Positions 6,520-15,411 of a stretch of 24,601 nt of DNA are shown piece after piece; position 1 is the first letter of the stretch, and each line of letters starts with the position of its first letter. The stretch spans positions 1-24,601 of the forward strand of contig QIKQ01000072.1 of the NCBI GenBank assembly GCA_003233075.1, read 5' to 3'. Under the pieces are notes generated by a model, which was given only the letters and a program-made list of their open reading frames with translations, ran no database searches and had not been told where the DNA came from. Source of the stretch: Gammaproteobacteria bacterium (GTDB taxonomy: Bacteria; Pseudomonadota; Gammaproteobacteria; SZUA-21). The position numbers were made by a program, and so were the translations under genes.

Positions 6520-6858
6520 ATGGATTTTTTAGATATTGATATTGTCACATTTACTTTCACTTATAATCACATCATTGGGTTGATTATTATGATTATTGCA
6601 ATAATCGGACATTTTAAAGAAAGAACCCATGAAATCTGGATGGCGAGATCACGGGTAACAGAACTTGTATCAAAACTTGAATTACAACGGTCTAACTATA
6701 TAGATAAAATCGATGAACTTAAATATAAAGTAAGCGGCATGGATCCAGAGTTCAACAAAGCATTCATACGCGATCAATTACTACAAGATCGATTATACGA
6801 AGAATTACTTTCTGACATGGAAAAAGAACATGATTTCCATAGACTTGAGTTTAGTTAA
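6520..6858 (+). CDS. Small membrane-anchored coiled-coil protein, 112 aa
   Basis: Residues 17-32 form a single hydrophobic segment (HIIGLIIMIIAIIGHF) near the N-terminus. The remaining 80 residues are charged and helical with coiled-coil character (VTELVSKLELQRSNYIDKI). The plan is like an inner-membrane spanin (Rz type) or another membrane-tethered accessory protein, but no diagnostic motif supports either. It is the only plus-strand gene within the virion block. It has its own strong promoter and an AAGGGG ribosome-binding site, so it may be expressed independently of the late genes, for example as a lysogeny-expressed exclusion or surface protein. Its leader AGGGGTTTATTATG is shared with the 41-aa membrane gene at 23655. 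Confidence 0.7.
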   Translation: MDFLDIDIVTFTFTYNHIIGLIIMIIAIIGHFKERTHEIWMARSRVTELVSKLELQRSNYIDKIDELKYKVSGMDPEFNKAFIRDQLLQDRLYEELLSDMEKEHDFHRLEFS

Positions 6859-6877
6859 AACAAATTCAATAATGTTA

Positions 6878-6902
6878 AACATTGATGCTCGTCATCAATG
6901 TT
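6878..6902. terminator. Family-G palindrome between convergent genes
   Basis: Arm AACATTGATG with loop CTCGT and a perfect complementary arm, set between convergent genes ending at 6858 and 6913. A longer outer pairing (AAACAAA at 6858-6864 with TTTGTTT at 6908-6914) is also possible. The position suits a bidirectional terminator, but the arms are A/T-rich and no T-tract follows directly. Confidence 0.5.
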
Positions 6903-6912
6903 GTTAGTTTGT

Positions 6913-8964
6913 TTAGTCTTCAATATCCTTTTCAGTTTGAGCAATAATTGCATTTTTGATACCTTTAATTAAATTAGCTTCTAATGCACTTCCTTTTTCG
7001 GCATTTGCTAATTTTATAAGTAATGTTCGAATAGGTTTACTTTCATATGTCCGTGCAACCAGACCTATGCCCCCTGCCATTGCGGCCGCTTTGCCAAGAA
7101 GATTTCCCGCGCTTAAACCCCCTCCCATCAAAGTTGCCCCCCATACTTCCTGTTTACTCGCAATATCTTGTCCGGCATCTTGTGCGCGCCGAGTAATTGT
7201 TAAGAATTTTTGGATACCTTTGAGCTGTTTTTTATCCGATCCTTTGAAAAATATATTAATCTGATCCTTACTTTTATCCAACGCAGTTTTAAAAGCGTTG
7301 GGATTAATATAATCGTCAGTTATTGCTTTATCAACAGCAAGTTTTAAAATTTGTTGTCTAACACCTTTCCGCCCTTCAGCGTCAAGATTGGCATTTAATC
7401 TTCTTAATGATGATTTTTTTCCTGTTCTTAGCGTAGTTTCAACAATTTCAGGAGTTAAAGTACCTTTAGTTAAGAGTTTTTTTAATTCAGTTTCTTTAGC
7501 TTTAGTATAGTTGCCACGATATATTTTATTCGATGCTTTCCATTTTCGCTGGGCATCTGGAATTTCTTTTGATATTTCGATCAAATCATCTGAAAGAGCA
7601 CCTGAAATCGGTTTCAAATATCTGTCTGCACCTTGACGCATTGGACTTTTCATTCCGGAGACATCGATTTGCATATCAAATATTATTGTGCGTATATCTT
7701 TTAATTTTTCAAAATTGCCTGATGCAACTTCTGATTTAATATTATTAAGGTTTTTTATTAATGCTTTATCGGCTAATGCACCTTGTCCTTTGATTTTAGT
7801 AAGCTGTTCGTCGATCACCGCAAGTGTTTTGGTTGGGATTTTTTCACCTAACACATTAAGTTGCTGGACTGCATCAGCACGTAATTCGTCACTACGTTTT
7901 TTTGATTTTGCAAACATACGTGCCGCGCTTTCTATTATTTTTGATCCAAATTCAGACTTATCATCGATTTCAAAATCAGCCATAAGTTCCTTAACGGCAT
8001 CCTCTCTCCCAATTTGTTGTTTTGCACGTATTCCACCAGTGCCCATGACTGGTATACGCTCACCGATTTTTTGGGTAAGTTTTCCCATAAAAGTATCAGG
8101 GGGCAAAATATCAGATGATAAAACTGTTCTATTCTTCATTACGAAATCCAGTTCTTCTGGCACATTGCCACGAATCATTTTACTACCACGTTCAATAATA
8201 CCGCCGGTAATTTGTGCAACAGGCCCAAGCGCCCCAGCAATCGCAACTTCATTCGTATCAAACTCCCCGCCTGCTAATTGTTGATTGGCTTGAATAGCAG
8301 CCTCAGTGGCGGCACTTGATATGCCAAGTGAAACACTTTTTGCTACACCACTTTTAGCCAATCCCGTGGAAAAGCCCGCTGGAGTGAATGCCGCCGCCAA
8401 TCCAATCGATTGTAATAAATCGAGTTTTGACATACCTGGTTTATTGATTACTGCTTTTGCTCCAGTATTAGTATTATTCGCGATCAGATTGCCTTTTTCA
8501 TCTTCGGTGATTCTAATATTGTCAAACTGTGAATTTAATATATCACCAAGTTCTTTCGGGTCTGTAGTGGTTGCTAGTACACTAGCTATAGCGGCGACTT
8601 TAGATTGATCTTCACCGTACAACAATCCTCCACTGCCAAGTTCGGGTAGCTCACGTGTAGCTCTTGTTTCCCTTGTTGATCCAGATATGAACTCAGTGAC
8701 TGGTCGGACGAACTCAGTTATAGATTCAAACCCAGGTTCTACAATTGGTTGAACGTCATCAGGCTGTTCTACAGGTTGAATAGAGGGTGATAAGTGTTGT
8801 GGAACATCGGGAACCGATGTTTGTTCTACTACTGGTTGAACGTCCTCAGGTAAAAATTCTTTTGGAACTAAGCCGCGTAGCAACGCTTCATCATACAATG
8901 CAGCCTTTTCAGGTGGTAGAATTCCACGTTTATATGCTTCTTTATAAGCCGCCCAATTTGCCAT
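6913..8964 (-). CDS. Ejection / DNA-transfer protein, gp16-like position, 683 aa
   Basis: Third of three consecutive ejection-type proteins, at the place and approximate size of P22 gp16 (609 aa). Such proteins travel in the virion and enter the host with the DNA to form the periplasm-crossing conduit. The N-terminus repeats RG(I/L)(L/V)P (YKRGILPPEK, LLRGLVPKE). Residues about 40-95 are a proline/glutamine/valine-rich linker. Alanine/glycine-rich hydrophobic segments occur at about 185-260 and near the C-terminus (LMGGGLSAGNLLGKAAAMAGG), fitting membrane insertion. The remainder is long and helical. The ATG follows the upstream stop by one base, with AGGGGCG as ribosome-binding site. The linker carries an in-frame palindrome (8798-8824) shared with the portal gene. 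Assignment rests on order, size and composition. Confidence 0.7.
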   Translation of the reverse strand: MANWAAYKEAYKRGILPPEKAALYDEALLRGLVPKEFLPEDVQPVVEQTSVPDVPQHLSPSIQPVEQPDDVQPIVEPGFESITEFVRPVTEFISGSTRETRATRELPELGSGGLLYGEDQSKVAAIASVLATTTDPKELGDILNSQFDNIRITEDEKGNLIANNTNTGAKAVINKPGMSKLDLLQSIGLAAAFTPAGFSTGLAKSGVAKSVSLGISSAATEAAIQANQQLAGGEFDTNEVAIAGALGPVAQITGGIIERGSKMIRGNVPEELDFVMKNRTVLSSDILPPDTFMGKLTQKIGERIPVMGTGGIRAKQQIGREDAVKELMADFEIDDKSEFGSKIIESAARMFAKSKKRSDELRADAVQQLNVLGEKIPTKTLAVIDEQLTKIKGQGALADKALIKNLNNIKSEVASGNFEKLKDIRTIIFDMQIDVSGMKSPMRQGADRYLKPISGALSDDLIEISKEIPDAQRKWKASNKIYRGNYTKAKETELKKLLTKGTLTPEIVETTLRTGKKSSLRRLNANLDAEGRKGVRQQILKLAVDKAITDDYINPNAFKTALDKSKDQINIFFKGSDKKQLKGIQKFLTITRRAQDAGQDIASKQEVWGATLMGGGLSAGNLLGKAAAMAGGIGLVARTYESKPIRTLLIKLANAEKGSALEANLIKGIKNAIIAQTEKDIED
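8798..8824 (-). repeat. In-frame palindromic insert in the gp16-like gene
   Basis: Arms AACATCGG (8803-8810) and CCGATGTT (8814-8821) with loop GAA, flanked by TGTGG and TGT. It encodes QTSVPDVPQ within the proline-rich linker (about residues 48-56). The same 27 bases except the three-base loop occur in the portal gene in the same reading frame. Confidence 0.85.
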
Positions 8965-8965
8965 A

Positions 8966-10108
8966 TTATAACGCCCCTAAAATATCGGCATCGCTTGATG
9001 TTTTTAAATCCGATAACCCTTCCATCAAAAAAATATCTGCTTCTTCCAATCCAAATCGCTGTGCCTGTTTGCTTTTTCTCTTACGATAAATTTTATTCTT
9101 CTTTTCAGTTGATTTATATAAATTTCCAGCAGTTTTTAGAAAATCTTCACGTTGCTCAGGCAAAAGTATTTGCCCCTCTTGAGCTTTTAAGATGATAGAA
9201 CGTATTTTATTCGGTATAGAAATCCCACTTTCTTCAGCTTTGCCCAGCCAAGCCTTAGCATCGGCGGCGGTTTTAAATTCAGATTCCCTCACCACGCTCC
9301 CAGGATCGAGCATTTTCATAAAATTAAACACGATTGCCAAGTCACCAGCCGGGCTGGGATTGGCGGCCGCCACTGAAACGCGATCAAATGCATTCGTTAC
9401 ATCTGTAAAATCTTTTTGCTTTTTCTGTATTTCTGCTCGAAATACTTTAGCTTTATCAAATTTACCTTTGTCTTTATCAACAATCCCACCTAACCTCTGC
9501 TTTTCACCTGTAATAGAATTAATAATATACTGGCCTTTTTCGCCTGTTTCATCATCAACTAATTCCATTATTTTAGATTTCGGTGCAGCTGAAACAGGAA
9601 TAAACCGTTCAAGATCATTTCTCATTTCACCTTCAGAAACAAATCGTTCTATGCCCGTCATGGTATCATAGATTGGAATGAGTTTATCTCTCTGAGCATA
9701 GCCCGCTGCGGCAGCGGCTTGAAAGCCATTGTTCATTATATTATCGCGTTCGGGAATTGGCATACTTAATAATTCAAGTGTATCACTATAATCTTTCCCC
9801 GCTGCGTTTAAACGAGCAACCTCATCGCGTAAAAACCCTTCTTTTGATTCATCATCAGGTAAATTTAAATAAACTTGCGAGAGAAATCCAACACGCGCCA
9901 ATTCTTGATCATACGCTTTTTCTGCTTGGACTTGTTGCGACAACGCTCCACTGCGCATAGCAGCGGCACTTGCTTCTTGCATTTGTATTTCACCAAGTTC
10001 CAACAACTGTTCTTGTCTTTGTTTCGCTAAGTTATTTGCTTTTGCATTTTGGTACGCTTCATAGCCACGTGTTAAATCGGGTATTCTTAATCTATAATTT
10101 GTTGCCAT
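8966..10108 (-). CDS. Ejection / DNA-injection protein, gp20-like position, 380 aa
   Basis: Second of the ejection-type set. Its central segment (SPAGDLAIVFNFMKMLDPGS, VVRESEFKTA, then LLPEQREDFL) is typical of the phage DNA-transfer protein family placed at P22 gp20. The N-terminal 80 residues are helical, with a glutamine- and alanine-rich coiled-coil stretch. There is no signal peptide, as expected for a protein packaged into the capsid. The ATG has TAAAGGA upstream. Its TAA is separated by one base from the ATG of the next gene, so translation is likely coupled, and no hairpin unit occupies this junction. P22 gp20 is 471 aa, so this is a shorter version. Confidence 0.8.
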   Translation of the reverse strand: MATNYRLRIPDLTRGYEAYQNAKANNLAKQRQEQLLELGEIQMQEASAAAMRSGALSQQVQAEKAYDQELARVGFLSQVYLNLPDDESKEGFLRDEVARLNAAGKDYSDTLELLSMPIPERDNIMNNGFQAAAAAGYAQRDKLIPIYDTMTGIERFVSEGEMRNDLERFIPVSAAPKSKIMELVDDETGEKGQYIINSITGEKQRLGGIVDKDKGKFDKAKVFRAEIQKKQKDFTDVTNAFDRVSVAAANPSPAGDLAIVFNFMKMLDPGSVVRESEFKTAADAKAWLGKAEESGISIPNKIRSIILKAQEGQILLPEQREDFLKTAGNLYKSTEKKNKIYRKRKSKQAQRFGLEEADIFLMEGLSDLKTSSDADILGAL

Positions 10109-10128
10109 AATAATTCCTTTATTTTACT

Positions 10129-11250
10129 TTATATTGATGCTGCGGCAATTTGACCACCAACTCCCACTACCTGACCAAATATATCCAATTTCATTTGTGC
10201 TGCGGCGATGTCCCCAGCAGCTTTGGCCTCAACACTATTCATCAATGCTTGCCCTTGTAAACCAACCCCCGCCATACCAGTATTGGCCAGTCGCGTACCT
10301 AAACCTATTTGTTCTGCTCCAATTAATTCACCTGTCCTGGCAATTTGAGAAGCTAAATTTTCTGCTGTCCTGGCTTGAAACCTTGAAACATCACCACCGG
10401 TTTGCTGTAATGCTCGACCCACAGCTTGTCCAGTTTGGCCAAAAGCTTTTGCTCGTGCTTGTTCCAATGCCCCCGTACGTGCCGTCATATTCCCTGCGGC
10501 TTCCAGCTGAGTATTGGTGACTGTTCCCAATCTTGCAAATTGATTTTGAAAATCTTGTAATGCTAGACCTTGATTAAATTCAGATATTGCTTTTAGTCTT
10601 GTTCCGCCAGCCCTGCCAGTTGTCGCCGCTTTACTTTCAAGTCCGCGCATGCCTTGCTCTCGCAGAAAAGCAACACCTGGACTTTCTGTAAATTCTTCGT
10701 ATGCTTGGCGTTGAGCATCTGGCCCTAACGCCCCTGATAAAGCTTGTTGTTTTCTGAATGCTGCGCCTGCATCTTTTTGATAAGGATCATATACGTCACG
10801 TACACGTGCTTGCTGTGCTTCTAAGCCACTCACAGCACGTCCACCATAATTCTCTATTTCAGATACTGCTTCACGTCCGAAGCGCTGTAAGGTGCCCACG
10901 GCTTCTTTGCCGCCCGCACGTAGTTCAGATATTGCCTTATCACCTACTTGTTGATAATTAAGTAGTCCTAGTGCGGACGCTTCTTCTTGTTTTTTTAGTG
11001 CTTCTTCAGTCGCTATTCTTTGGATAGCTCCAACTCGCCTAGCTTCTTCTGCGACAATCAAGGCGGCCTCTTTTGGTGTATCCAATACATCTTGGGCACC
11101 CGCCCCAAGACGCTTAGCATTATCTAATAATGACTTTCCTGTTGTCACTTCTGAAACGACTGAGGCGACGGCCGTGACCGGGTTCAGATAAGGTGCTACT
11201 TTAATAGCCCCGCCAACGGCCTTTTTGCCCCATTTTTTCCAATTACTCAT
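10129..11250 (-). CDS. Ejection / internal virion protein, gp7-like position, 373 aa
   Basis: First of three ejection-type proteins. The N-terminus is basic (MSNWKKWGKKAVGGAIKV) with a weakly hydrophobic stretch. The body is alanine-, glycine- and glutamine-rich and helical. It includes the FTESPGVAFLREQGMRGLE segment and a following RAGGTRLKAISEFNQGLALQ block, both common in phage DNA-transfer proteins at the gp7 or internal-core position. It is larger than P22 gp7 (229 aa). AAAGGA lies eight bases before the ATG, at the end of a four-hairpin array. Base composition is noticeably more G/C-rich than the flanking genes. It would be carried inside the capsid and ejected with the genome. Confidence 0.75.
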   Translation of the reverse strand: MSNWKKWGKKAVGGAIKVAPYLNPVTAVASVVSEVTTGKSLLDNAKRLGAGAQDVLDTPKEAALIVAEEARRVGAIQRIATEEALKKQEEASALGLLNYQQVGDKAISELRAGGKEAVGTLQRFGREAVSEIENYGGRAVSGLEAQQARVRDVYDPYQKDAGAAFRKQQALSGALGPDAQRQAYEEFTESPGVAFLREQGMRGLESKAATTGRAGGTRLKAISEFNQGLALQDFQNQFARLGTVTNTQLEAAGNMTARTGALEQARAKAFGQTGQAVGRALQQTGGDVSRFQARTAENLASQIARTGELIGAEQIGLGTRLANTGMAGVGLQGQALMNSVEAKAAGDIAAAQMKLDIFGQVVGVGGQIAAASI

Positions 11251-11265
11251 TTTATTATTCCTTTA

Positions 11266-11376
11266 AAGATTCATGTACATGAATCTTATTTTAAAGATTC
11301 ATGTACATGAATCTCTGTTAAATATTGACGCTCATGCGTCAATATCTTTTAAATATTAGTGCATGAGCACTAATAT
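11266..11376 (-). repeat. Four-unit palindrome array (C, A', E', E')
   Basis: Read toward the gp7-like gene: family C (11376-11353, inverted-loop form), A' (11345-11322, arm ATATTGACGC), and two E' copies (11314-11295 and 11287-11266, arm AAGATTCATGT). The linkers on that strand are TTAAAAG, TTAACAG and TTAAAATA, and the array ends in TTTAAAGGA as the ribosome-binding site. E' differs from E by a paired change that keeps the palindrome perfect. Confidence 0.88.
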
Positions 11377-11379
11377 CTG

Positions 11380-13029
11380 TTAAAAATCTTCAATCCAATT
11401 CACACTTATTGTTACATCCGTGTTTCCAGAACTTGCCTTTGCTGCAAAAGTAAGTGTATCATTTGAATTTAACTCCAATAAAAAGCTGTGTAAATCTTGT
11501 GTAATTCCACCTTCCTTGGATAATATAAACACCCCTCTTTCACTACCACCGCTAACTGTAGTGCTGGCAACGTCATATTCTATCACAGATGTATTTGTAG
11601 AAATGTCTGTGTAGGCTGGAGTGCCGCCTAATGTTGCATTTAAAATGATATAGATTGATGCGGGCTTTGTTCCATCTACAGCGGCACTGAGCAACTCTAA
11701 TAAAACAGTTGTGTAATTGGCCAATGAATTAAATGTTGCTTTGTTTCTAATGGTTAAAATATTTGTTAGTGTCGTGCCCACACTTGTTTTCGTATTTGAA
11801 ATTGAATTTCGTGGGCCAAGCAATGCAATTTCGCCCTGGATGGCACCAAACATACCTGATGATTTGCATATAATAATCGATGTATTGGTAGTATTTTTAA
11901 CTTTCATGCTAAGTGGAAAACTTGACATACTAGTGCTGATTCCTAATGCAGAATTCGGATAGTGAATTCTATGACAAATTATAAATCTGCCTGTTGTTGG
12001 TTCTTCAACTAAAAATGTGAAAGCGCCAAAATCAGCTTGGAAAACAATTTGGTATGCGTTTCCTTTTGTAGGATCTAATAACATTGAACTTGGGTTGTTA
12101 ATGTTAGAGGATCCATCTAACGTATCAACATTGAAGTCTGCTTGTGGTATGAAATTAGAAACTGTATTACTGACATATTCTATACCAAATACATCTTCTT
12201 CAAATTTAAAAAAGTATCCGTTTTCCTCAGGTGTGCCAATTCCCATCCATTGATATGACCCCAATATTCCAGTAGAAAATAAACCGGATAATCTTGCGAT
12301 GATGCCTTGCCCTGCACGATATTTGACGTGACGTATTGTTTGTATCATTGCGCTTGAATTCGTGGAGTTTGTTGTGCTTAACTCTGCTAATCCAGCTGCT
12401 TGTGAAATCGCGCCTGATCCTGTGACAGTAGAATTAATCATATCCGAGTTTACGTTGTAAAAGAAGCTGACTTGTGACACTGGTGTAAGTTTTTGGGTCG
12501 TAATTTCACCGAATGCTGAACTTGGATCAATTACGTCTATTTCTAAGGCCCGCTCTGGTGTTACACCCACATTTACAAAATGATTACCAATTGTCTCACC
12601 AGTTAAAACTGAACGTGACAGGATGGCGCTGTGATCTTCGGAAAGATGTGCATTTAATGGTTCAACTAAAACAGCTGGTTTTGAAACATGGAAAATGGTT
12701 TGAATTCTAAGATACGTCTGATCAACGTCGCTGTTTTCTAAAACAATTCTAAAGAATTTAGCTATAACTACATGCAAATGCTCCCGGCCTTCATCGTTTG
12801 CAACGATGATTGAGTGCTTTCGTGATATATCCCAGTTAATGCCGTCACTTGAAAACTCAATTCTAAACCCATCTAGTTTTGAATTTTGATCAGTTGATAT
12901 AATAAGACTTATTGTCGCGTATTCTGACACGTCTTCAGATGAACCGGTAAATATCTCATTAGCTGCTAACGGGGCGTCAGTGCTATTTAATTCTGATACT
13001 ATAAATGTTCTACTTGGGATATAACTCAT
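11380..13029 (-). CDS. Virion structural protein, probable tail component, 549 aa
   Basis: A beta-rich protein, dense in serine, threonine and asparagine, with no signal peptide or membrane segment. The N-terminal 120 residues (LDGFRIEFSSDGINWD and AKFFRIVLENSD) look like a carbohydrate-binding or adaptor beta-sandwich. The middle (QTIRHVKYRAGQGIIARLSG, GTPEENGYFFKFEEDVFGIE) resembles a structural-protein family found in many tailed phages. Placed after gp10-like and before the ejection genes, it may be a neck, tail or decoration protein. The start codon overlaps the previous stop as ATGA (13026-13029), so translation is coupled. The C-terminal WIEDF followed by TAA echoes the family-F palindrome (KIEDF). 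I recognise the type but not a specific function. Confidence 0.6.
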   Translation of the reverse strand: MSYIPSRTFIVSELNSTDAPLAANEIFTGSSEDVSEYATISLIISTDQNSKLDGFRIEFSSDGINWDISRKHSIIVANDEGREHLHVVIAKFFRIVLENSDVDQTYLRIQTIFHVSKPAVLVEPLNAHLSEDHSAILSRSVLTGETIGNHFVNVGVTPERALEIDVIDPSSAFGEITTQKLTPVSQVSFFYNVNSDMINSTVTGSGAISQAAGLAELSTTNSTNSSAMIQTIRHVKYRAGQGIIARLSGLFSTGILGSYQWMGIGTPEENGYFFKFEEDVFGIEYVSNTVSNFIPQADFNVDTLDGSSNINNPSSMLLDPTKGNAYQIVFQADFGAFTFLVEEPTTGRFIICHRIHYPNSALGISTSMSSFPLSMKVKNTTNTSIIICKSSGMFGAIQGEIALLGPRNSISNTKTSVGTTLTNILTIRNKATFNSLANYTTVLLELLSAAVDGTKPASIYIILNATLGGTPAYTDISTNTSVIEYDVASTTVSGGSERGVFILSKEGGITQDLHSFLLELNSNDTLTFAAKASSGNTDVTISVNWIEDF

Positions 13030-13400
13030 ATGATTATCCAGGTGTTTTTTGCTTTAATGAATGTGAAGAAAAGTGACGTGTTATTTATCCACATCGTTAA
13101 CTCTGGTTCATTATTTATTAATTTTGATGCTTGAACTGTTACTTCGCCAGCTTGTGTTATAACATTTACTGTTTCGCCGTCTTCGGCATTTGTATTTAAT
13201 GTAATCGTACCTATACCCTCGACAATTAAACGTTCCGTTCCTTGAGTGATATAAGTCGCGCTATCAACTACTATATTTTCCCATGAATTTGATTTCGTAA
13301 CTGCATCTGCTAATTGCTCAAAAAATGTAATGTATCGCAATCCAACTGAGCCTTGAACTATAAGTTGTTCTGCACGTGTTGGTGCAATAATATGACTCAT
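13026..13400 (-). CDS. Small beta-rich virion protein, 124 aa
   Basis: No named family. The C-terminal two-thirds (GTITLNTNAEDGETVNVITQ, then VTVQASKLINNEPELTMWIN and NTWIII) has the alternating pattern of the small beta domains at the ends of phage fibres and knobs. The ATG directly follows the stop of the gp10-like gene (TAAATG), and its own stop overlaps the next start as ATGA, so three genes form a translationally coupled set. In P22 the tail-needle gene (gp26) follows gp10, so a needle or knob role is possible by position only. Confidence 0.55.
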   Translation of the reverse strand: MSHIIAPTRAEQLIVQGSVGLRYITFFEQLADAVTKSNSWENIVVDSATYITQGTERLIVEGIGTITLNTNAEDGETVNVITQAGEVTVQASKLINNEPELTMWINNTSLFFTFIKAKNTWIII

Positions 13401-14858
13401 TTAATTGATATCCAGTATCAATCTAAAAAAATCAGTTGAAACCTTTTCTGATAAAACGAATTTGAAAATGATCGAAGTTGGGACACGGCCAATTCTATTC
13501 CATATTGTTTTTTTACCAAACTGGTTATCTTGACCTATTTTTCTATTACCCATTGGAATAAAAATGTTGCCACCGTCTTTTGAAAAAAGCATTTCAATAA
13601 CCGGGTCTGTGCCTTCCAGGTCTGGAATAGGATTTCCCGTACCTGGTGAAACTACTAATTCTACGCTTGATATTCTAAATGGAACAGTTTGATCTATAAC
13701 ATATAATGATACAAATGATCGTGTGATTGGTTCGTCATATTCACTATAAATATTACGACTTAATAACCCAAGTCTTGCGTCGATATTATCTGAGCACACA
13801 ATGTCCCCAAAAACTGTGGCAATATCATCTACACGCCAGTGTGTTCCGTTAGATTTTCGTTGATGCCATACTAAAGTTTTTTGTAATCGAGAAGCTGTAG
13901 CGTCAAATACTAATGTTTCATTTGGAAATGTAAATCCAACGAATCTACTACCATCTTGTGTATATGTCCAGCTACTTACGTCTGCTAATTCTGCTTCACT
14001 GTAACGTTGTATAAGAGTATCTATAGCGTCAGAACTAACCTTTATTACCTGAGTGCCAAAACCACTCCAGATAGCTGGGGATTCGTTGTATGACTTGCCT
14101 AAAAATAAATAGTTTGCATCAAATTCTACTAATGAATGCCTCGCAATTAATCCCTTGTTGATTGTTGCGCCTAATATCCTGGTTAATGGAAATGCAGTTG
14201 TAGCTATACTTTGATATATTTCAATGTTATCACCACCAAAAATATATAATTCATTTTTTAAAGTGAATGCACGTACTATTTTGTCGGCAGTGACCTCGGC
14301 ATCTTCGAAATCTAGTGCATCGAAGCTTTCACCAAAATTTACAGAAGCTGGACTTCCCATGAAGAATTCTACGTCCGTTGTGTAGATGAAACGTGAGTCT
14401 TTTGTAGTAACCGAAGTTACGCCGCCGACCTGAAGTTTAAAGTCGTCAAATATAGGATCATCGATTTCAGTTAGGATTCCATTTCTATAAAAATAAGCGG
14501 TGATTCCTGGAACCACAATACATGTTGTTATTCCATTTGATGCAAATATCACACGTCCTGACCCAGTGATAGTGCCTTTGTTGATTGAGTTGTATGTTGA
14601 TTGATGTAGGTATAGGTTGTTGCCCGAACAGCTTAATAAGTCCTGTGTTTCAGGCAAGCGATACAATCCACGTCCTACGCCTGTTGCTTGAATAGTTACT
14701 AAACTTATTCCCGGTATTCTGTACAATGCACCTGATGAAGATGCACCTTTATTTGTAGGGGTCACGGGGTACAGGTTGACACAATCTTCTGCTGATAATA
14801 CTGTATCATCAGTGATGTAAAACCCCGTATCGATTGGTATTGTTATAATTCTTCCCAT
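13401..14858 (-). CDS. P22 gp10-like packaged-DNA stabilisation protein, 485 aa
   Basis: Length (485 against 472 in P22) and position just after the gp4-like gene fit the packaged-DNA stabilisation (tail hub) family. That protein plugs the portal after packaging and binds the tailspikes. Family-like features are an early NLYP segment (CVNLYPV) after the start, a glycine-rich GALYRIPG and GRGLYRL stretch, repeated blade-like motifs (FIYTTDVEFF, LYIFGGDNIEIYQ, NYLFLGKSYNESPAIW), and a C-terminal beta domain with MLFSKDGGNIF. AAAGGA is about 17 bases from the ATG, unusually far, because it belongs to the tail of a palindromic unit. Initiation may be weak or use another signal. Confidence 0.8.
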   Translation of the reverse strand: MGRIITIPIDTGFYITDDTVLSAEDCVNLYPVTPTNKGASSSGALYRIPGISLVTIQATGVGRGLYRLPETQDLLSCSGNNLYLHQSTYNSINKGTITGSGRVIFASNGITTCIVVPGITAYFYRNGILTEIDDPIFDDFKLQVGGVTSVTTKDSRFIYTTDVEFFMGSPASVNFGESFDALDFEDAEVTADKIVRAFTLKNELYIFGGDNIEIYQSIATTAFPLTRILGATINKGLIARHSLVEFDANYLFLGKSYNESPAIWSGFGTQVIKVSSDAIDTLIQRYSEAELADVSSWTYTQDGSRFVGFTFPNETLVFDATASRLQKTLVWHQRKSNGTHWRVDDIATVFGDIVCSDNIDARLGLLSRNIYSEYDEPITRSFVSLYVIDQTVPFRISSVELVVSPGTGNPIPDLEGTDPVIEMLFSKDGGNIFIPMGNRKIGQDNQFGKKTIWNRIGRVPTSIIFKFVLSEKVSTDFFRLILDIN

Positions 14859-14883
14859 AGATTTTTTAACGTTTATCCTTTAA

Positions 14884-14902
14884 ATAAAATCTTCGATTTT
14901 AT
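14884..14902 (-). repeat. Family-F unit supplying a stop codon
   Basis: Arm ATAAAATC with loop TTC (GAA on the gene strand) and tail TTTAAAGG. Bases 2-4 of the unit are the TAA stop of the gene at 14899. The unit therefore ends one gene and precedes the next. Confidence 0.8.
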
Positions 14903-15390
14903 CCTACTATATGCCAGTTTATACCATCAGAAATGACTGTTAGGCTGACAAGCTCAGGCCCCATCATCAAAACAGAAGTATTACCATCAATTAATTCAGA
15001 ACCCGTAGTTAGCAACACAATTTTATTATTATCAGTACTTGTTTTTTTGATAGTAACTTGTTGACCAGCAAATTCAATGCCGTCATAAAACGTGGCAGCA
15101 AGTGGTAAACTTATATTTAAATTACCAATGGTTGTATCAACTAAAATAACTGAATCAGTTAAAATAACTGAATAGTTAAAAGAAATAGCTTTTATAAATC
15201 GCTGTTCAATTGTAGTTGTGGGGGCCTCGCCTTTAAAAAAACCAGCTGTTACTAATAAAGGATCAAGTGTTTCGACGAAAGAATCTACTGTTTGCTTACG
15301 CGAAGTTTGTCCATCCAACACTCGAACGAAGTCTTGTCCCGAAATATCAGAACTGGTAACTGTTGTTAAATTTGTTTCTTTTACTGACAT
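14899..15390 (-). CDS. Fibre-like head or tail protein, 163 aa
   Basis: The N-terminal segment SSDISGQDFVRVLDGQTSRK is typical of phage fibre attachment regions. The C-terminal half (ILVDTTIGNLNISLPLA, then a GQQVTIKK motif, IDGNTSV and SDGINWHIVG) is a small beta domain widely seen at the tips of head or tail fibres and decoration proteins. Between gp4-like and gp10-like genes it would be mounted on the portal-tail complex. AAAGGATT precedes the ATG and comes from a family-D unit. The stop codon lies inside a family-F palindrome, so the natural C-terminus may have been trimmed or extended by that unit's arrival. Confidence 0.65.
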   Translation of the reverse strand: MSVKETNLTTVTSSDISGQDFVRVLDGQTSRKQTVDSFVETLDPLLVTAGFFKGEAPTTTIEQRFIKAISFNYSVILTDSVILVDTTIGNLNISLPLAATFYDGIEFAGQQVTIKKTSTDNNKIVLLTTGSELIDGNTSVLMMGPELVSLTVISDGINWHIVG

Positions 15391-15411
15391 AATATTATTT
15401 TAATCCTTTAA

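Noticed and set aside
7688..8284. 198-codon plus-strand frame within the gp16-like gene
   Set aside because: It is an antisense shadow of a long gene with strong order and size support. No ribosome-binding site or recognisable protein pattern.
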